Source of the DNA: an uncultured Bacteroides sp.
Lineage (GTDB): Bacteria; Bacteroidota; Bacteroidia; Bacteroidales; Bacteroidaceae
NCBI GenBank assembly: GCA_947038155.1
Contig: CAMQVH010000002.1
Location: 62,001-126,000 of the forward strand
DNA length: 64,000 nt
Direction: 5' to 3'
Shown here: positions 54,752 to 64,000 of the stretch, piece by piece
How positions within the stretch are numbered: the first letter of the stretch is position 1
How the letters are laid out: each line of letters begins with the position of its first letter
Notes under the pieces: model-generated
The model's database searches: none
What the model was told of the DNA's origin: nothing
What the model saw: only the letters and a program-made list of their open reading frames with translations
Made by a program: the position numbers and the translations under genes

Positions 54752-57700
54752 CTAAAAATCCATTGAGACACCAAATGTCACAGTACGACCATTGGGATAA
54801 CCACCGGATGTGTCATATCCCAAATTGTTTACATTTTCGGGATTGATGCCTGAATATTTGGAGAAAGTATAAATATTGTTCATACTAAAATTAAGCTGAC
54901 ATCGGCTGATCCTAAAAAAATCCAGCATTTTCTTTGGAATAGTATAAGCCACAGATATACCGTTAATTTTAAAATAAGAGCCATCTTCCATAAACAATGT
55001 CTGGTCGTATCTGAAAGGCTGAATAATACTTGAACGGGTATAATCAAACGGATTAGGATATTGGGCATAGATATTATCTTCTGTCCAGAAATTATATGCC
55101 TCAATAGGTGTTAAAGCTCCACTACCTGTAAGGTTCACCTTACCTGCTACAGGTGTTCCATAAGCCCTAAAACGGTCTGCCAGAGCCTTGTTGATAATAT
55201 CACGTCTCAACGTAAACGAGCAGTTAGTGTTGATAGAAAACGCTTTATAACGAAGATTGATACTAATACCACCGGTCATTCGCGGCTGTGAATTACCTAC
55301 AATCACCTTGTCTTTTTCATCGATGATATAATCACCATTTACATCCACCCAAATAGGGTCTCCCGCCTTAAAGTATGCTTGAGTAGAAGTATTCCCTCCC
55401 ATCCGCAAGCGTTCTCCGGTCAGCGGATTAACAGGCACGTCTTCGTCAGTCGCATATACGCCTTTATACACATAGAGATAATTCCCCATCGCGTTAGAAC
55501 CTAATTTATTCACCACTTCCGCATCACTGTTAATAATCTGCCGCACCTCGTTAGGCAGCTTTGCGATCACGTCTTTATTAATTGCCAGTGAAGTCGCTAC
55601 ATTCAAATCCCAATTACTTTGCCTTGACAACGGACGGACGTTCAACGAAAACTCCAATCCATAGTTAACCAGACTCGTTTTCGTACTTCTTACGGAATTA
55701 AAAGCATTGTGGTTAGCCAACTCTATCGAACTTAGCTGATTGTCAATTTGTTTGTAATACGCCTCGGCAACGAACATAATTTTATTATTAAGGAATGATA
55801 AGTCTGTTCCGAGATTCCATGATGTTGACGTTACCGGCTTCAAATCCGGATTCGGCATAGCGTTTTTATCAATAGGAATAATAGAAACTCCATTATAAGT
55901 ATCTTTGCTCAGATTGTAACTTCCCCATATATCATAAATACTAGCTTTATAAGTGGTACTACGTCCCCAAGTTACACGAAGAGCTCCGGCATCCAGAAAC
56001 TTCCATTTTTTAGCAAAAGATTCACGGCTGAAGTTCCAGCGAAATCCTAATGAAGGGTTTATTGCCCATTTCGCCTGCGACCCATAAGATGAATTTATTT
56101 CAGGACGAATATTGGGAGTAAATACGTATTTCCCACCAGGCAGCGATAACTGAGGATCTATAATAAGTGCAAACGTATTCTTTTTATCTGAAAAATTCGA
56201 CCTTCCAGCTGCCATGGACGGCATACCGGACGACCATATATGGTCACTTGCCAATCCATTCAGCGTAATAAAGTTACCGCTATACTTTTCGGATGAAAGT
56301 TCAAAACCTCCCTGTAAATCAAAATTTACAATTCCCAATTTTACGGCTCTTGACAACAATGAACGAATATACATATTATAACTGTATTCACTACCGTTAT
56401 TCCAAGTAGCCCTATTGGCATTCAAAATACCCGGCGTAAATTTCTCATTCTCCACAGTTCCGTATTTATATCCTAAAGTACTTCTCCATCTTATATCAAA
56501 TGGCAACAGATACATGATATTCATACTTGCATCATAGACTACATTCTGATTATCTGCCTGGACAGAAAAAACAGACAATGCAGAATTGGAAGCTGTATAC
56601 ATAGACGGTGGAGGCAACAAGGAAGAAGCTGCCGAACCTGCGGCTACGCCGGATTGTGAGAAAGCATTTCCGCTACCATTACTATTTCGGGTTAATGTAG
56701 TGGCAAGATTTAGATCCAAATGAAATCTATCATTAGGCTTATATCCTACTGCTGCCCTGATACCGTATCGGTTAAAGTCCGTGTTTTTCACAATTCCTTT
56801 TTCCGTATAATAGTTTGCATTAATCTTATAGTCAAATTTCTCATTAGGTTTACCAGAGAAACTAAGATTATGAGTTTGATTGTAAGTCGTCTGATAAAAG
56901 ACACCCTGCCAATCCGTATTATTATTGTAATAAGGATTCAAGCTATCTGACAGTGCCTGCAATTTATGGATTTCATTATATCCATGATAGGCGGATGTAT
57001 CATTTCCCAAAATTTGCATAATTCTGAGCGCTCTCTCCGCCCCGCCTGCAAGTACATCTCTCAACCTCGGTGGTGTTTTCACTACAAAGTTAGCCGAATA
57101 AGAAACTTTCGGTTTGGCTGTTTCTCCTCTTTTAGTTTCTATAAGAATTACTCCGTAAGCACCTTTTGAACCATACAGGGAAGTTGCAGCTGCATCTTTC
57201 AATACTTGGATATTCGCAATATCTTCAAGTGGAATCATAGCCAACGGACTGACTGTCGCACCTGACAGCAAACCAGCTGCATCATAGCCCGTTACGTCTT
57301 CCTGCGGTATACCGTCAACTACAAACAAAGGAGGAGTCAGCCCCATCATAAACTCGCCATCACCGGAAGATTGAACGGAAATATCCGAGACTCCTCGAAT
57401 TGAAAAACTTGGAAGACCTCCGGGAGTACCATTATTCATCTGAATATTTAATCCGGGAACACGCCCTTGAAGCAACTCCATCGGATTAGCAACAGGAGTA
57501 TTGACCAGATCTTCTGCTTTAATAACCGTAACCGATGCTGTTACCGCAGCCTTACTAACTCTTTTAAATCCGACTACAACTGTTTCATCAAGCATATTCT
57601 CTGTCGGACTCAGATATATTTGCATGCGTTCTGAAGGTTTAGTAACTTTGACTGAAAGACTGTCGAACGCCAGGAAAGAGAATACAAGTCGGTAACCACT

Positions 57701-57922
57701 CTTAACTTTTGTAGAGAATCGTCCGTTATCATCAGTTGTGGTTGAAAGCTGAGGCACAGTTTTTCCACTTTCATTTTTAACAATAACAGAAGCATAAGGC
57801 AATGTAGAATTATTGCTTTTATCTTTGACTACACCACTGACAGGAATATCCTGAGCCCGAACACCAACCGAGGTGACGGCAATCGCCATAGCCAACAAGC
57901 CATATTTAAATATATTTCTCAT
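54752..57922 (-). CDS. SusC-like TonB-dependent outer-membrane transporter, second module
   Basis: A complete 1056-aa SusC. Signal peptide (VTSVGVRAQ), carboxypeptidase-regulatory-like N-terminal extension (residues about 26-105, VSGVVKDKSNNSTLPYASVIV), TonB box region and plug DETVVVGFKRVSKAAVTASV with ELLQGRVPGLNI and FSIRGVSDISVQ, then the barrel, ending YPNGRTVTFGVSMDF. It imports the ligand held by the SusD protein, powered by TonB/ExbB/ExbD. It is preceded by the DUF5007-like gene with a 23-nt gap, so it is transcribed with the first module unless an unseen promoter exists. Confidence 0.95.
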   Translation of the reverse strand: MRNIFKYGLLAMAIAVTSVGVRAQDIPVSGVVKDKSNNSTLPYASVIVKNESGKTVPQLSTTTDDNGRFSTKVKSGYRLVFSFLAFDSLSVKVTKPSERMQIYLSPTENMLDETVVVGFKRVSKAAVTASVTVIKAEDLVNTPVANPMELLQGRVPGLNIQMNNGTPGGLPSFSIRGVSDISVQSSGDGEFMMGLTPPLFVVDGIPQEDVTGYDAAGLLSGATVSPLAMIPLEDIANIQVLKDAAATSLYGSKGAYGVILIETKRGETAKPKVSYSANFVVKTPPRLRDVLAGGAERALRIMQILGNDTSAYHGYNEIHKLQALSDSLNPYYNNNTDWQGVFYQTTYNQTHNLSFSGKPNEKFDYKINANYYTEKGIVKNTDFNRYGIRAAVGYKPNDRFHLDLNLATTLTRNSNGSGNAFSQSGVAAGSAASSLLPPPSMYTASNSALSVFSVQADNQNVVYDASMNIMYLLPFDIRWRSTLGYKYGTVENEKFTPGILNANRATWNNGSEYSYNMYIRSLLSRAVKLGIVNFDLQGGFELSSEKYSGNFITLNGLASDHIWSSGMPSMAAGRSNFSDKKNTFALIIDPQLSLPGGKYVFTPNIRPEINSSYGSQAKWAINPSLGFRWNFSRESFAKKWKFLDAGALRVTWGRSTTYKASIYDIWGSYNLSKDTYNGVSIIPIDKNAMPNPDLKPVTSTSWNLGTDLSFLNNKIMFVAEAYYKQIDNQLSSIELANHNAFNSVRSTKTSLVNYGLEFSLNVRPLSRQSNWDLNVATSLAINKDVIAKLPNEVRQIINSDAEVVNKLGSNAMGNYLYVYKGVYATDEDVPVNPLTGERLRMGGNTSTQAYFKAGDPIWVDVNGDYIIDEKDKVIVGNSQPRMTGGISINLRYKAFSINTNCSFTLRRDIINKALADRFRAYGTPVAGKVNLTGSGALTPIEAYNFWTEDNIYAQYPNPFDYTRSSIIQPFRYDQTLFMEDGSYFKINGISVAYTIPKKMLDFFRISRCQLNFSMNNIYTFSKYSGINPENVNNLGYDTSGGYPNGRTVTFGVSMDF

Positions 57923-57945
57923 ATTAGAATCATGGTATTAATTAG

Positions 57946-58980
57946 TTATTTTCCATCTTCAAACAAGGGGGCTCCTGCTGTAAATACAACTATTATCTCC
58001 CAATGAGCTTCCTTGTATATCGCAAATTCAAATGACATAGTGGATGTCATACGATAACCACTTGCTGTAATACGGTCATATAAAAAATTGACATTTATTC
58101 TATTACCATCTTTATTGGTATATTTTGATTTCATTTCAACCAATGGCATCGGATAAACTACATCGTACTTTACATATTCATCTGTTTTCTCCATGTTGAA
58201 ACCATGAATCAGATTAGCCCAGTCTGTCTGATTAAAAGATGAAGGAGAGATCGGTGTATAATCCGGTCCATAAAAACGAAAAGTCAAACTTTTTACATCA
58301 TCATCATTATCTTGGTTCTCACGAAAATAAATATGTACATCTTCAGGAAACATATAGTCTCCACTTTCTGTTTGAAAAAGGGTTAACGAATTTGGTGTAA
58401 CATAGTCCTGTCCCTGCACCAACCCTGTTTCCGGATCGTATATACTCGGTTCGTAATCACTTTCTCTGACAGGTATAAGCTGCATATCAGTAAATGTTTT
58501 ATATCCTCCCGAGTTTTTCACCAGCACATCAAAAATATAGCCATCACTCGGAGCACACTGCACAAAAGAAGATTCGGCATTGGACCACATCATAAATTCT
58601 CCGGAATGCTTTTTAACCTGAAAAAGAGTACGATATTCTATTTCTCTTTTAGCTTCTATTTCTTCTATAGACTTTTCGGTACCCATATATGGAGTTTTCC
58701 AAACTTTTACCGGGAAATATTCCGTCAATTCAGGTGCAGGACTTCCGTCGGCCCTCACGATTCGTGATATTTCGAAAGTAAGAGGAAGCGTTGAATTACC
58801 CGATGAAAAGTTGTCGGACATCAAAGTATTTTTTCCTAGTTGAGGACGATATAGTTTTGTAGTAAAATTGACGTCTCTGTCGAAAGCATCCAAACTATCC
58901 GGCAAATATTTATCGACACACGATATGCTTAATAATACGCAGGAAAACAGCAGCGCAATATTTTTACTTCTTATATTCAT
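57946..58980 (-). CDS. DUF5007-like surface lipoprotein
   Basis: A 344-aa lipoprotein when started at 58980 (MNIRSKN) or 346 aa from 58986; the signal ends LLSISC. The longest frame (to 59076) reads far into the upstream gene and lacks a proper signal. The mature part is beta-rich, with PLTFEISRIVRADGSPAPELTEYFPVKVWKTPY (about 65-98) suggesting a SusE/DUF5007-type fold. The N-terminus overlaps the 3' end of the FAS1 gene by 17-23 nt, indicating translational coupling. It takes the accessory-lipoprotein position of the first SusC-SusD-FAS1 module. The name DUF5007 is from memory of the family's usual neighbours and is less certain than the lipoprotein call. Confidence 0.72.
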   Translation of the reverse strand: MNIRSKNIALLFSCVLLSISCVDKYLPDSLDAFDRDVNFTTKLYRPQLGKNTLMSDNFSSGNSTLPLTFEISRIVRADGSPAPELTEYFPVKVWKTPYMGTEKSIEEIEAKREIEYRTLFQVKKHSGEFMMWSNAESSFVQCAPSDGYIFDVLVKNSGGYKTFTDMQLIPVRESDYEPSIYDPETGLVQGQDYVTPNSLTLFQTESGDYMFPEDVHIYFRENQDNDDDVKSLTFRFYGPDYTPISPSSFNQTDWANLIHGFNMEKTDEYVKYDVVYPMPLVEMKSKYTNKDGNRINVNFLYDRITASGYRMTSTMSFEFAIYKEAHWEIIVVFTAGAPLFEDGK

Positions 58981-59758
58981 TGCCATAATTATTAAATACG
59001 TAAATAAATTCATCAAAACCGAAACTGTGTTGGGGAGAAAGGATGTGAATGATACCATTATTTGTATAAACATCATTCCATACCGTAGAAACTCTGTTCC
59101 AGTTATCTTTTACCTGAGAGTTTTTCATATCACTAAAAATAAGCTGTTTGACTCCTCCGCCTACAAATCCGGATGCCGGTTTGCGAGAACATTCTATATT
59201 CATTTGATAATTGTACTTCAAAGAATTTAAGGAGTTATTTCCTTCATTGGCTAGAATATTATCGGTATCGTAACTACCTTTAATAATGTACTTGCATAAC
59301 ATTCGCTCAAGATCAGCTCTATAATCATAATGATATTCGTTAATGATCGTATCATTTAAAGTCGGTGTTATAACATTAACAATCGTATCTTTAACAACAA
59401 ACGGTTCAATTAATAAATCACTCAAATAAATCGCTTCACCCAACTCCTTTTGTTTACGGTACTCGTTAAGTTGCGCCAATGAGGAACGGATACATGCATC
59501 CGGTATGGCAAAAACTGTATATTGCACATCCGTCTGTTCCATCTGTTGTATGAAATCGGGAATATTGTTGACAAGAACCATCATAGAATCAAATTTCAAA
59601 TTCAGCCTTTCATTCCCTGTGGACAAATAATCCAGAACGGTTCCATTAAATACTTCGGTTTCATTTTCCTCAGGATATGAAGCCACTTCGTAATCTGTAC
59701 AAGACAGCATCCAAAGGGAAGCCGAAGTCAGACATAAAATAAATAGTATCTTATTCAT
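58964..59758 (-). CDS. Fasciclin (FAS1)-like domain lipoprotein, first module
   Basis: A 264-aa lipoprotein from the ATG at 59758 (MNKILFILCL), with a signal ending WMLSC; an upstream in-frame ATG at 59851 would overlap SusD by 80 nt. A FAS1-like domain runs from about 30 to 255: TVLDYLSTGNERLNLKFDSMMVLVNN, YTVFAIPDACI (FAPTD-like block, degenerate), NNGIIHILSPQHSF (H2 block). It is related in position and fold to the FAS1 gene at 52467 but clearly diverged. It lies between SusD and the DUF5007-like gene. Confidence 0.82.
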   Translation of the reverse strand: MNKILFILCLTSASLWMLSCTDYEVASYPEENETEVFNGTVLDYLSTGNERLNLKFDSMMVLVNNIPDFIQQMEQTDVQYTVFAIPDACIRSSLAQLNEYRKQKELGEAIYLSDLLIEPFVVKDTIVNVITPTLNDTIINEYHYDYRADLERMLCKYIIKGSYDTDNILANEGNNSLNSLKYNYQMNIECSRKPASGFVGGGVKQLIFSDMKNSQVKDNWNRVSTVWNDVYTNNGIIHILSPQHSFGFDEFIYVFNNYGNEYKK

Positions 59759-59771
59759 TGTCGTTTTCTTT

Positions 59772-61322
59772 TTATTTCCAAAACTCATTTTGTTCAATCT
59801 GTGAATTAGCAGTAATGATATCTTCCGATACCGGCCAGTAGATTCCACCACTGCTGATCAGTCGCAAGAATGCCTCATTATCTTTCATCAGCTTTTGCCG
59901 ACGGACAAGGTCATACCACCTCCAGCCTTCTCCCATAAGCTCTCTGCGACGCTCTTCAAATATCTCGGCAATTAAGCTTTCGCGATTATTCCCAAAATCC
60001 TTTTTAAAAGATACTTCTCTCAATCCACGATTTGTTCGGATCATATTCAGGTAGGATACAGCTTCTGTGCTCCTGTTTAGTGCGCATAATGCTTCAGCCC
60101 GTAGCAAGGTGATATCTTCAAGGCGAGTGAAAACAATAGACGAGCCAAAGACTCCGAAATCATTGTCTTTCGCCGATCCATCCTGAATAATCTTTATTTT
60201 ACTGAACACCGGAGTTTCTTCATTCAAATTCTGAACATAATAGGATGAATATTTGATGGTATCTATGATTCCAAACCGCAAGTCATCAAAATTGGTAAAA
60301 ATCGAAAATAAGCTGTCCTTTGAAATGTATATTTCAGGATAGGATTTTTGTACCAATGGATAAGCTAAAGTCAACTGTTCAAGATGTCCGCTTTGAGTTG
60401 CTTCGTTATCATTGTGAGCAAAATTAAATCCTAAAATCCTTGAACCTTTTACACTCGCATTCGAGTAAAACAGCCCTGTTTCTGAAGTCAAGTCGGCAAT
60501 AGAAGTATATTTTGCATTAATCTCAGATGCATGATCTATTATAAATGCAGAATATGTCTCGGCTTCTGCATAATTTCCCTGCCAAGCACAGATGTGAGCT
60601 AATACAGAGTATGCAGATAACTTATTGAACAGTTTTCCCTGCCATTGGGCCCCATATGAACCATAATATAAATTCGTTTGAGTACCATATTGATAGGGTA
60701 AATCCTTTATAGCTGTTAACAGTTCTGCCTTAGCATAACTCAGCACCGTTTGAGCGTCTGTACGGGGCATAGACGGAAAAGTTCCGTTATCATAAGAATA
60801 GGTGACTAACGGCACATCTCCCCAGATTCTTACCATATAAAAATAAGCAAATGCCCTCAAAGCGCGTACTTGAGCAATGTCATATTTCAAGTTTTGTTCA
60901 GAATACGACCGGTCAAGTTCGACAGTTCGTGGAGCTTTTTCCATAAAAACAGATGCCGCATTGATTACCGCATAAAATCTTCTCCAGTTAGATACTTTCT
61001 TCAACAAGTCATATGGCTTGTTCAATTCATTATCAGACACAGCTTGTAAGTCACTACGCTTATAAACCGTAAAATCCCCCTTCCGCAAATCACCACATAT
61101 CCAATGAGTATTGTTATCGGCTAAGGCTGCGCGTGTCAAGCCATATACTCCCATCAATGCTGATCGAGTATCTTCAAGAGTCTTCCATTGTTGGGTTTCC
61201 GAAGCTGCATGTTTGGGATCTACATCCAGAAAGTCATTGCAGGACTGCAGAAATAAACAGACAAGTGCGGAGAAAAGAGCTAATCGCAATTTTTTCATAT
61301 TGTTTTTCATATTGTTTTTCAT
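59772..61322 (-). CDS. SusD-like outer-membrane nutrient-binding lipoprotein, first module
   Basis: A 516-aa SusD-family lipoprotein, signal ending LFLQSC. Blocks: LEDTRSALMGVYGLTRAAL, YDIAQVRALRAFAYFYMVRIWGDVPLVT (about 145-175), LLRAEALCALNRSTEAVSYLNMIRTNRGL and EIFEERRRELMGEGWRWYDLVRRQKL. The start has three in-frame ATGs in a tandem repeat (MKNNMKNNMKK); 61322 is taken because GGAG lies 10 nt upstream, but 61298 would give the most usual signal peptide. It is 21 nt downstream of its SusC partner. Confidence 0.93.
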   Translation of the reverse strand: MKNNMKNNMKKLRLALFSALVCLFLQSCNDFLDVDPKHAASETQQWKTLEDTRSALMGVYGLTRAALADNNTHWICGDLRKGDFTVYKRSDLQAVSDNELNKPYDLLKKVSNWRRFYAVINAASVFMEKAPRTVELDRSYSEQNLKYDIAQVRALRAFAYFYMVRIWGDVPLVTYSYDNGTFPSMPRTDAQTVLSYAKAELLTAIKDLPYQYGTQTNLYYGSYGAQWQGKLFNKLSAYSVLAHICAWQGNYAEAETYSAFIIDHASEINAKYTSIADLTSETGLFYSNASVKGSRILGFNFAHNDNEATQSGHLEQLTLAYPLVQKSYPEIYISKDSLFSIFTNFDDLRFGIIDTIKYSSYYVQNLNEETPVFSKIKIIQDGSAKDNDFGVFGSSIVFTRLEDITLLRAEALCALNRSTEAVSYLNMIRTNRGLREVSFKKDFGNNRESLIAEIFEERRRELMGEGWRWYDLVRRQKLMKDNEAFLRLISSGGIYWPVSEDIITANSQIEQNEFWK

Positions 61323-61343
61323 TTTTTATCATCTCCGATATTT

Positions 61344-64000
61344 TTAGAACTTAAATCTCAGTCCCAAAGAAATGGAACGAGGAATGGGAAGCGAATACCC
61401 GTCATAGGTACCATTGAAGTTAACTAATTCCGGATCACCTGCTGAAAAATTACTGAAAGATAACAGATTAGATCCTGTCAGATAGAAATACAAACTTTTA
61501 GGTATATTACTACCAACTTTCTTTATAGGAAGTGTGTAACCAACAGTTATATTTCTCAGTTTCAGGTATGACAGCTTTTCAAGGAACAAATCCTGTTCTG
61601 CACGGTAAGGATGAACACTGCTTTGCGGATTGTATATAGGATAATCGTCACGCTGATTAGTGTTTTGCCAAAAGAAAATCTCTTTAACAGACTGCAAGGA
61701 CTGAATATTATCCAAAGTCGCAAAGTCGTAACGTTGCTGATCGCGCAGATTTAAAGCACTATGCCCCAAAGCAAAGAAGAGATTGAAGCTGAAATCGAAT
61801 CCTTTATAAGCAAACTGGTTAGTCAATCCTCCTGTATAGGGTGGAATGGCATGTCCGGTCAGCACACGGTCATTGTCGTTAATCTGATTATTTCCGTCAA
61901 CGTCTGTCCAAACAGGATCTCCTGCTTTAAAAGGAACTCCATTTATGTTCAGTGGTTTCCCATTCATAACAGGAACTTCTGAGTCGTTTGTATAAATGCC
62001 TTTATTTTGATACACCCAAAAGGCATCAACTGACTGTCCTACTTGTAGTTTATGGTCGCCTATCACAGTTGTCTTCTGGTTTTCGGGAAGTTTCTCTAGT
62101 TTGTTCTTATTATAACTTGCATTGAAAGACAAATCCCACTTCAACGGAGTGTTCTTCAAAATGGATGCCGAAAGATTTAATTCCAATCCCTGATTACTGA
62201 TATCCATTCCACTGGCCAGTTTATACTCATATCCCATTTCTTGAGTGACAGGCAAATATGTCAATAAATTCTTTTCATAATTCTTATACAGACTTATTTC
62301 CGCAATAATGCGATTGTCGAAAAAAGAACCTTTCAAAGCAAGCTCCATTTTATCAGAATAGGGAAGCTTTAAATCATAACCAACCCAACCCGATGCATAC
62401 GGACGAGTGATTGTTGCAAATCCATTAGCTGAGGAAAGTAACGGTTCGCCACTCCATGTGATACTTGTAGCCAAGTATTGAGGACCTAATTCATATCTAT
62501 CGGACTGGAATGATTTGGCTATTCGTGCATAAGATGCACGCAAAGACAATCCAGACAATGCAGTACTACCTGTAAAAAATTGATTCTTTAAATTCCATTC
62601 AGCAGAGGCAGCGGGTGTAAACATCCATCTGTGATCCGACTGGATAGCGGAATTTCCGTCGTATCTTGCCAATAATCCCACATTAAGCAAATTCTTATAC
62701 TTATAATCTAAAGCTATTGAAGTCGATACCCACCTATTCTCCAAACGATCAACATAACGATACTGCTTGAAGTTCCCGGTACTTGTTGTCGGCTTCATAT
62801 CATCATCACCATCATAGGCACGAGTATAATTATAGTGATACAAATCGCTGGTTATAGAGCCATTCCACTGAATATTCAACTTATGAATATCAGCTAAAGG
62901 CAACAAATAGCTCGCTGAAGTTTCACCTATAATCCGTTGATTGTATCCTGAATAGTTAGATACAAAGTTGACGGACTCCAACAAAGCCATAGGCCAAAAA
63001 GCGCGACGAACATTTGTCGTATAATCAAGTTTGATGCTGGCTGTAGCATTGAATCTTTGCTTAGTATAGCTCAAAGCCAACAATCCATTCAGTAAATTGT
63101 TATAATTATCATCTTTAGTCAAATCATTGGATATTAAAAAGTCATTATACAAATTGCCGGCAGGTGCAAGCGGAGTTGAAAAATCAACCATATACTCCAT
63201 CTCAGCAAACCTGTCTCTAAAATTCCGATTCCTGACACGGTCTATCTTAGCGGCATTAATAATTGTACTAACATTCAAGCCATCCAAAGGAACCATATTC
63301 AAGGCAAAGCCAATATTATATTTCGTATAAGAGGTATTGTCCGCTGCTCCCGCATCTTTTGTCGTTGCGAGTGTAAATACATAATTCGCTTTCTTTGAAC
63401 CACCACCGATAGAAGCATTTACATTATATAAGAGTGATGACTGATAATAATCGTCTGCCCAGTCCGGTTTACCAAAATAACGTACATCTCTTGTATCCAT
63501 AAGATAATCGGGTTGTTTACCCGGTGTAAGAGAATACGTATCATAGAAACGTTGACGGAATGCTTTTTCGTATGATCCATTCGTCATACGAACCGAAGAC
63601 GGAGCAAAGGCCATTCCTGCCGAAACCCCGATAGAAACGTTTTCACCGCCATAATAACCGTCTTTGGTTGTTATCCAGATGGCACCATTAGCAGCTAAAG
63701 GACCTAATTTGGCAAGCTGAAGCGGATCTTTGATAATTTCGATTGACTCTATGGAAGATATATCCAATCCCGCCAGCATGTTGGCAGCGGCTCCTATCGG
63801 ATTAATATCAAACTGCTTGATATCGTACACATAGCTATTTTCCAGCATCAATGGAACGCCATTCAAATAAACTGTCGGCTGAACACCGGACACATCTTTA
63901 TTAGAAAAGACAGGTGAAGATAAGCCACGAACCAGCATGCTTTGAATGGTACCAGGCTCACCATTATTTTCCTGTACATATACACCGGGCACATTCCCTT
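61344..64000 (-). CDS. SusC-like TonB-dependent outer-membrane transporter, first module, 5' end cut by window
   Basis: The frame is open to the window end and begins inside the plug domain (GNVPGVYVQENNGEPG), so the signal peptide, N-terminal extension and TonB box lie outside. An apparent GTG start at 63992 is internal, not a true start. Plug blocks include MLVRGLSSPVFSN and SIESIEIIKDPLQLAKLGPLAANGAIWITTK. The barrel ends SYLKLRNITVGYTLPI ... SISLGLRFKF. The NGAI-W-ITTK variant of the usual GVILITTK block is conservative. It is the first visible gene of the operon; the promoter and any ECF-sigma/anti-sigma or hybrid two-component regulator would be further upstream. Confidence 0.94.
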   Translation of the reverse strand, partial: GNVPGVYVQENNGEPGTIQSMLVRGLSSPVFSNKDVSGVQPTVYLNGVPLMLENSYVYDIKQFDINPIGAAANMLAGLDISSIESIEIIKDPLQLAKLGPLAANGAIWITTKDGYYGGENVSIGVSAGMAFAPSSVRMTNGSYEKAFRQRFYDTYSLTPGKQPDYLMDTRDVRYFGKPDWADDYYQSSLLYNVNASIGGGSKKANYVFTLATTKDAGAADNTSYTKYNIGFALNMVPLDGLNVSTIINAAKIDRVRNRNFRDRFAEMEYMVDFSTPLAPAGNLYNDFLISNDLTKDDNYNNLLNGLLALSYTKQRFNATASIKLDYTTNVRRAFWPMALLESVNFVSNYSGYNQRIIGETSASYLLPLADIHKLNIQWNGSITSDLYHYNYTRAYDGDDDMKPTTSTGNFKQYRYVDRLENRWVSTSIALDYKYKNLLNVGLLARYDGNSAIQSDHRWMFTPAASAEWNLKNQFFTGSTALSGLSLRASYARIAKSFQSDRYELGPQYLATSITWSGEPLLSSANGFATITRPYASGWVGYDLKLPYSDKMELALKGSFFDNRIIAEISLYKNYEKNLLTYLPVTQEMGYEYKLASGMDISNQGLELNLSASILKNTPLKWDLSFNASYNKNKLEKLPENQKTTVIGDHKLQVGQSVDAFWVYQNKGIYTNDSEVPVMNGKPLNINGVPFKAGDPVWTDVDGNNQINDNDRVLTGHAIPPYTGGLTNQFAYKGFDFSFNLFFALGHSALNLRDQQRYDFATLDNIQSLQSVKEIFFWQNTNQRDDYPIYNPQSSVHPYRAEQDLFLEKLSYLKLRNITVGYTLPIKKVGSNIPKSLYFYLTGSNLLSFSNFSAGDPELVNFNGTYDGYSLPIPRSISLGLRFKF

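Noticed and set aside
63992..64000. GTG at 63992 as the start of the last SusC gene
   Set aside because: The upstream codons continue the plug motif (GNVPGVYV) in frame, so the gene runs off the window and the GTG is internal.

Overview
The window reads as chromosomal DNA from a gut Bacteroides, most like the B. thetaiotaomicron group. The evidence is two tandem SusC/SusD pairs, many lipoproteins with a Cys lipobox, a PPi-type phosphofructokinase with the GGDDS and PKTIDGD signatures, promoters of the Bacteroides type (TTTG, about 19-20 nt, TAnnTTTG), and a tyrosine recombinase beside an invertible promoter. No rRNA, tRNA, IS element or CRISPR array was seen. Nearly all genes lie on the minus strand.

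Layout. 1-1311: 3'-truncated pfp. 1442-7158: a classical MFP-RND-OMF efflux operon, divergent from a patatin/BamA-like phospholipase (7430-9646). A 64-bp near-perfect palindrome (9690-9753) separates the phospholipase from a seven-gene minus-strand operon (9796-25190) that combines ABC and RND parts: NBD, permease with large ectodomain, TolC-like protein, membrane-fusion protein, RND pump, RND pump fused to an ABC ATPase, and a small permease. 25459-28884: a YjbH protein split into two genes plus a surface lipoprotein. Their upstream region is a 288-bp invertible promoter cassette (28966-29253) with perfect 22-bp inverted repeats, followed by its likely recombinase (29276-30241). In this sequence the promoter faces away from the operon, so the switch is OFF. 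30447-32786: GH35 beta-galactosidase. 33104-35795: TonB-dependent receptor-like barrel with a one-base frameshift in an A6 tract. 35830-39814: ExbB/ExbD/ExbD-type energy-coupling operon with an unusual 507-aa partner and a small HTH protein. 40059-41510: leucine-rich secreted protein. 41757-43995: divergent VapE-type helicase and HU-like/winged-helix DNA-binding protein around four 22-bp-periodic palindromes. 44101-44853: orphan lipoprotein. 45000-64000: a long Sus-like operon with two SusC-SusD-FAS1 modules, ending in two phosphatase-fold/LamG lipoproteins and an M60-like lipoprotein, all three apparently lacking key catalytic residues.

The strongest candidates for something new are: (i) the RND-ABC hybrid operon, above all the 1569-aa fusion, in which a four-helix membrane segment is inserted between the A-loop strand and the rest of the nucleotide-binding domain; (ii) the phase-variable promoter of the split-yjbH operon; (iii) the 22-bp iteron/operator array between vapE and the HU-like gene; and (iv) the Sus-like operon of probable pseudo-enzymes. 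All family assignments come from reading motifs; no database search was run.
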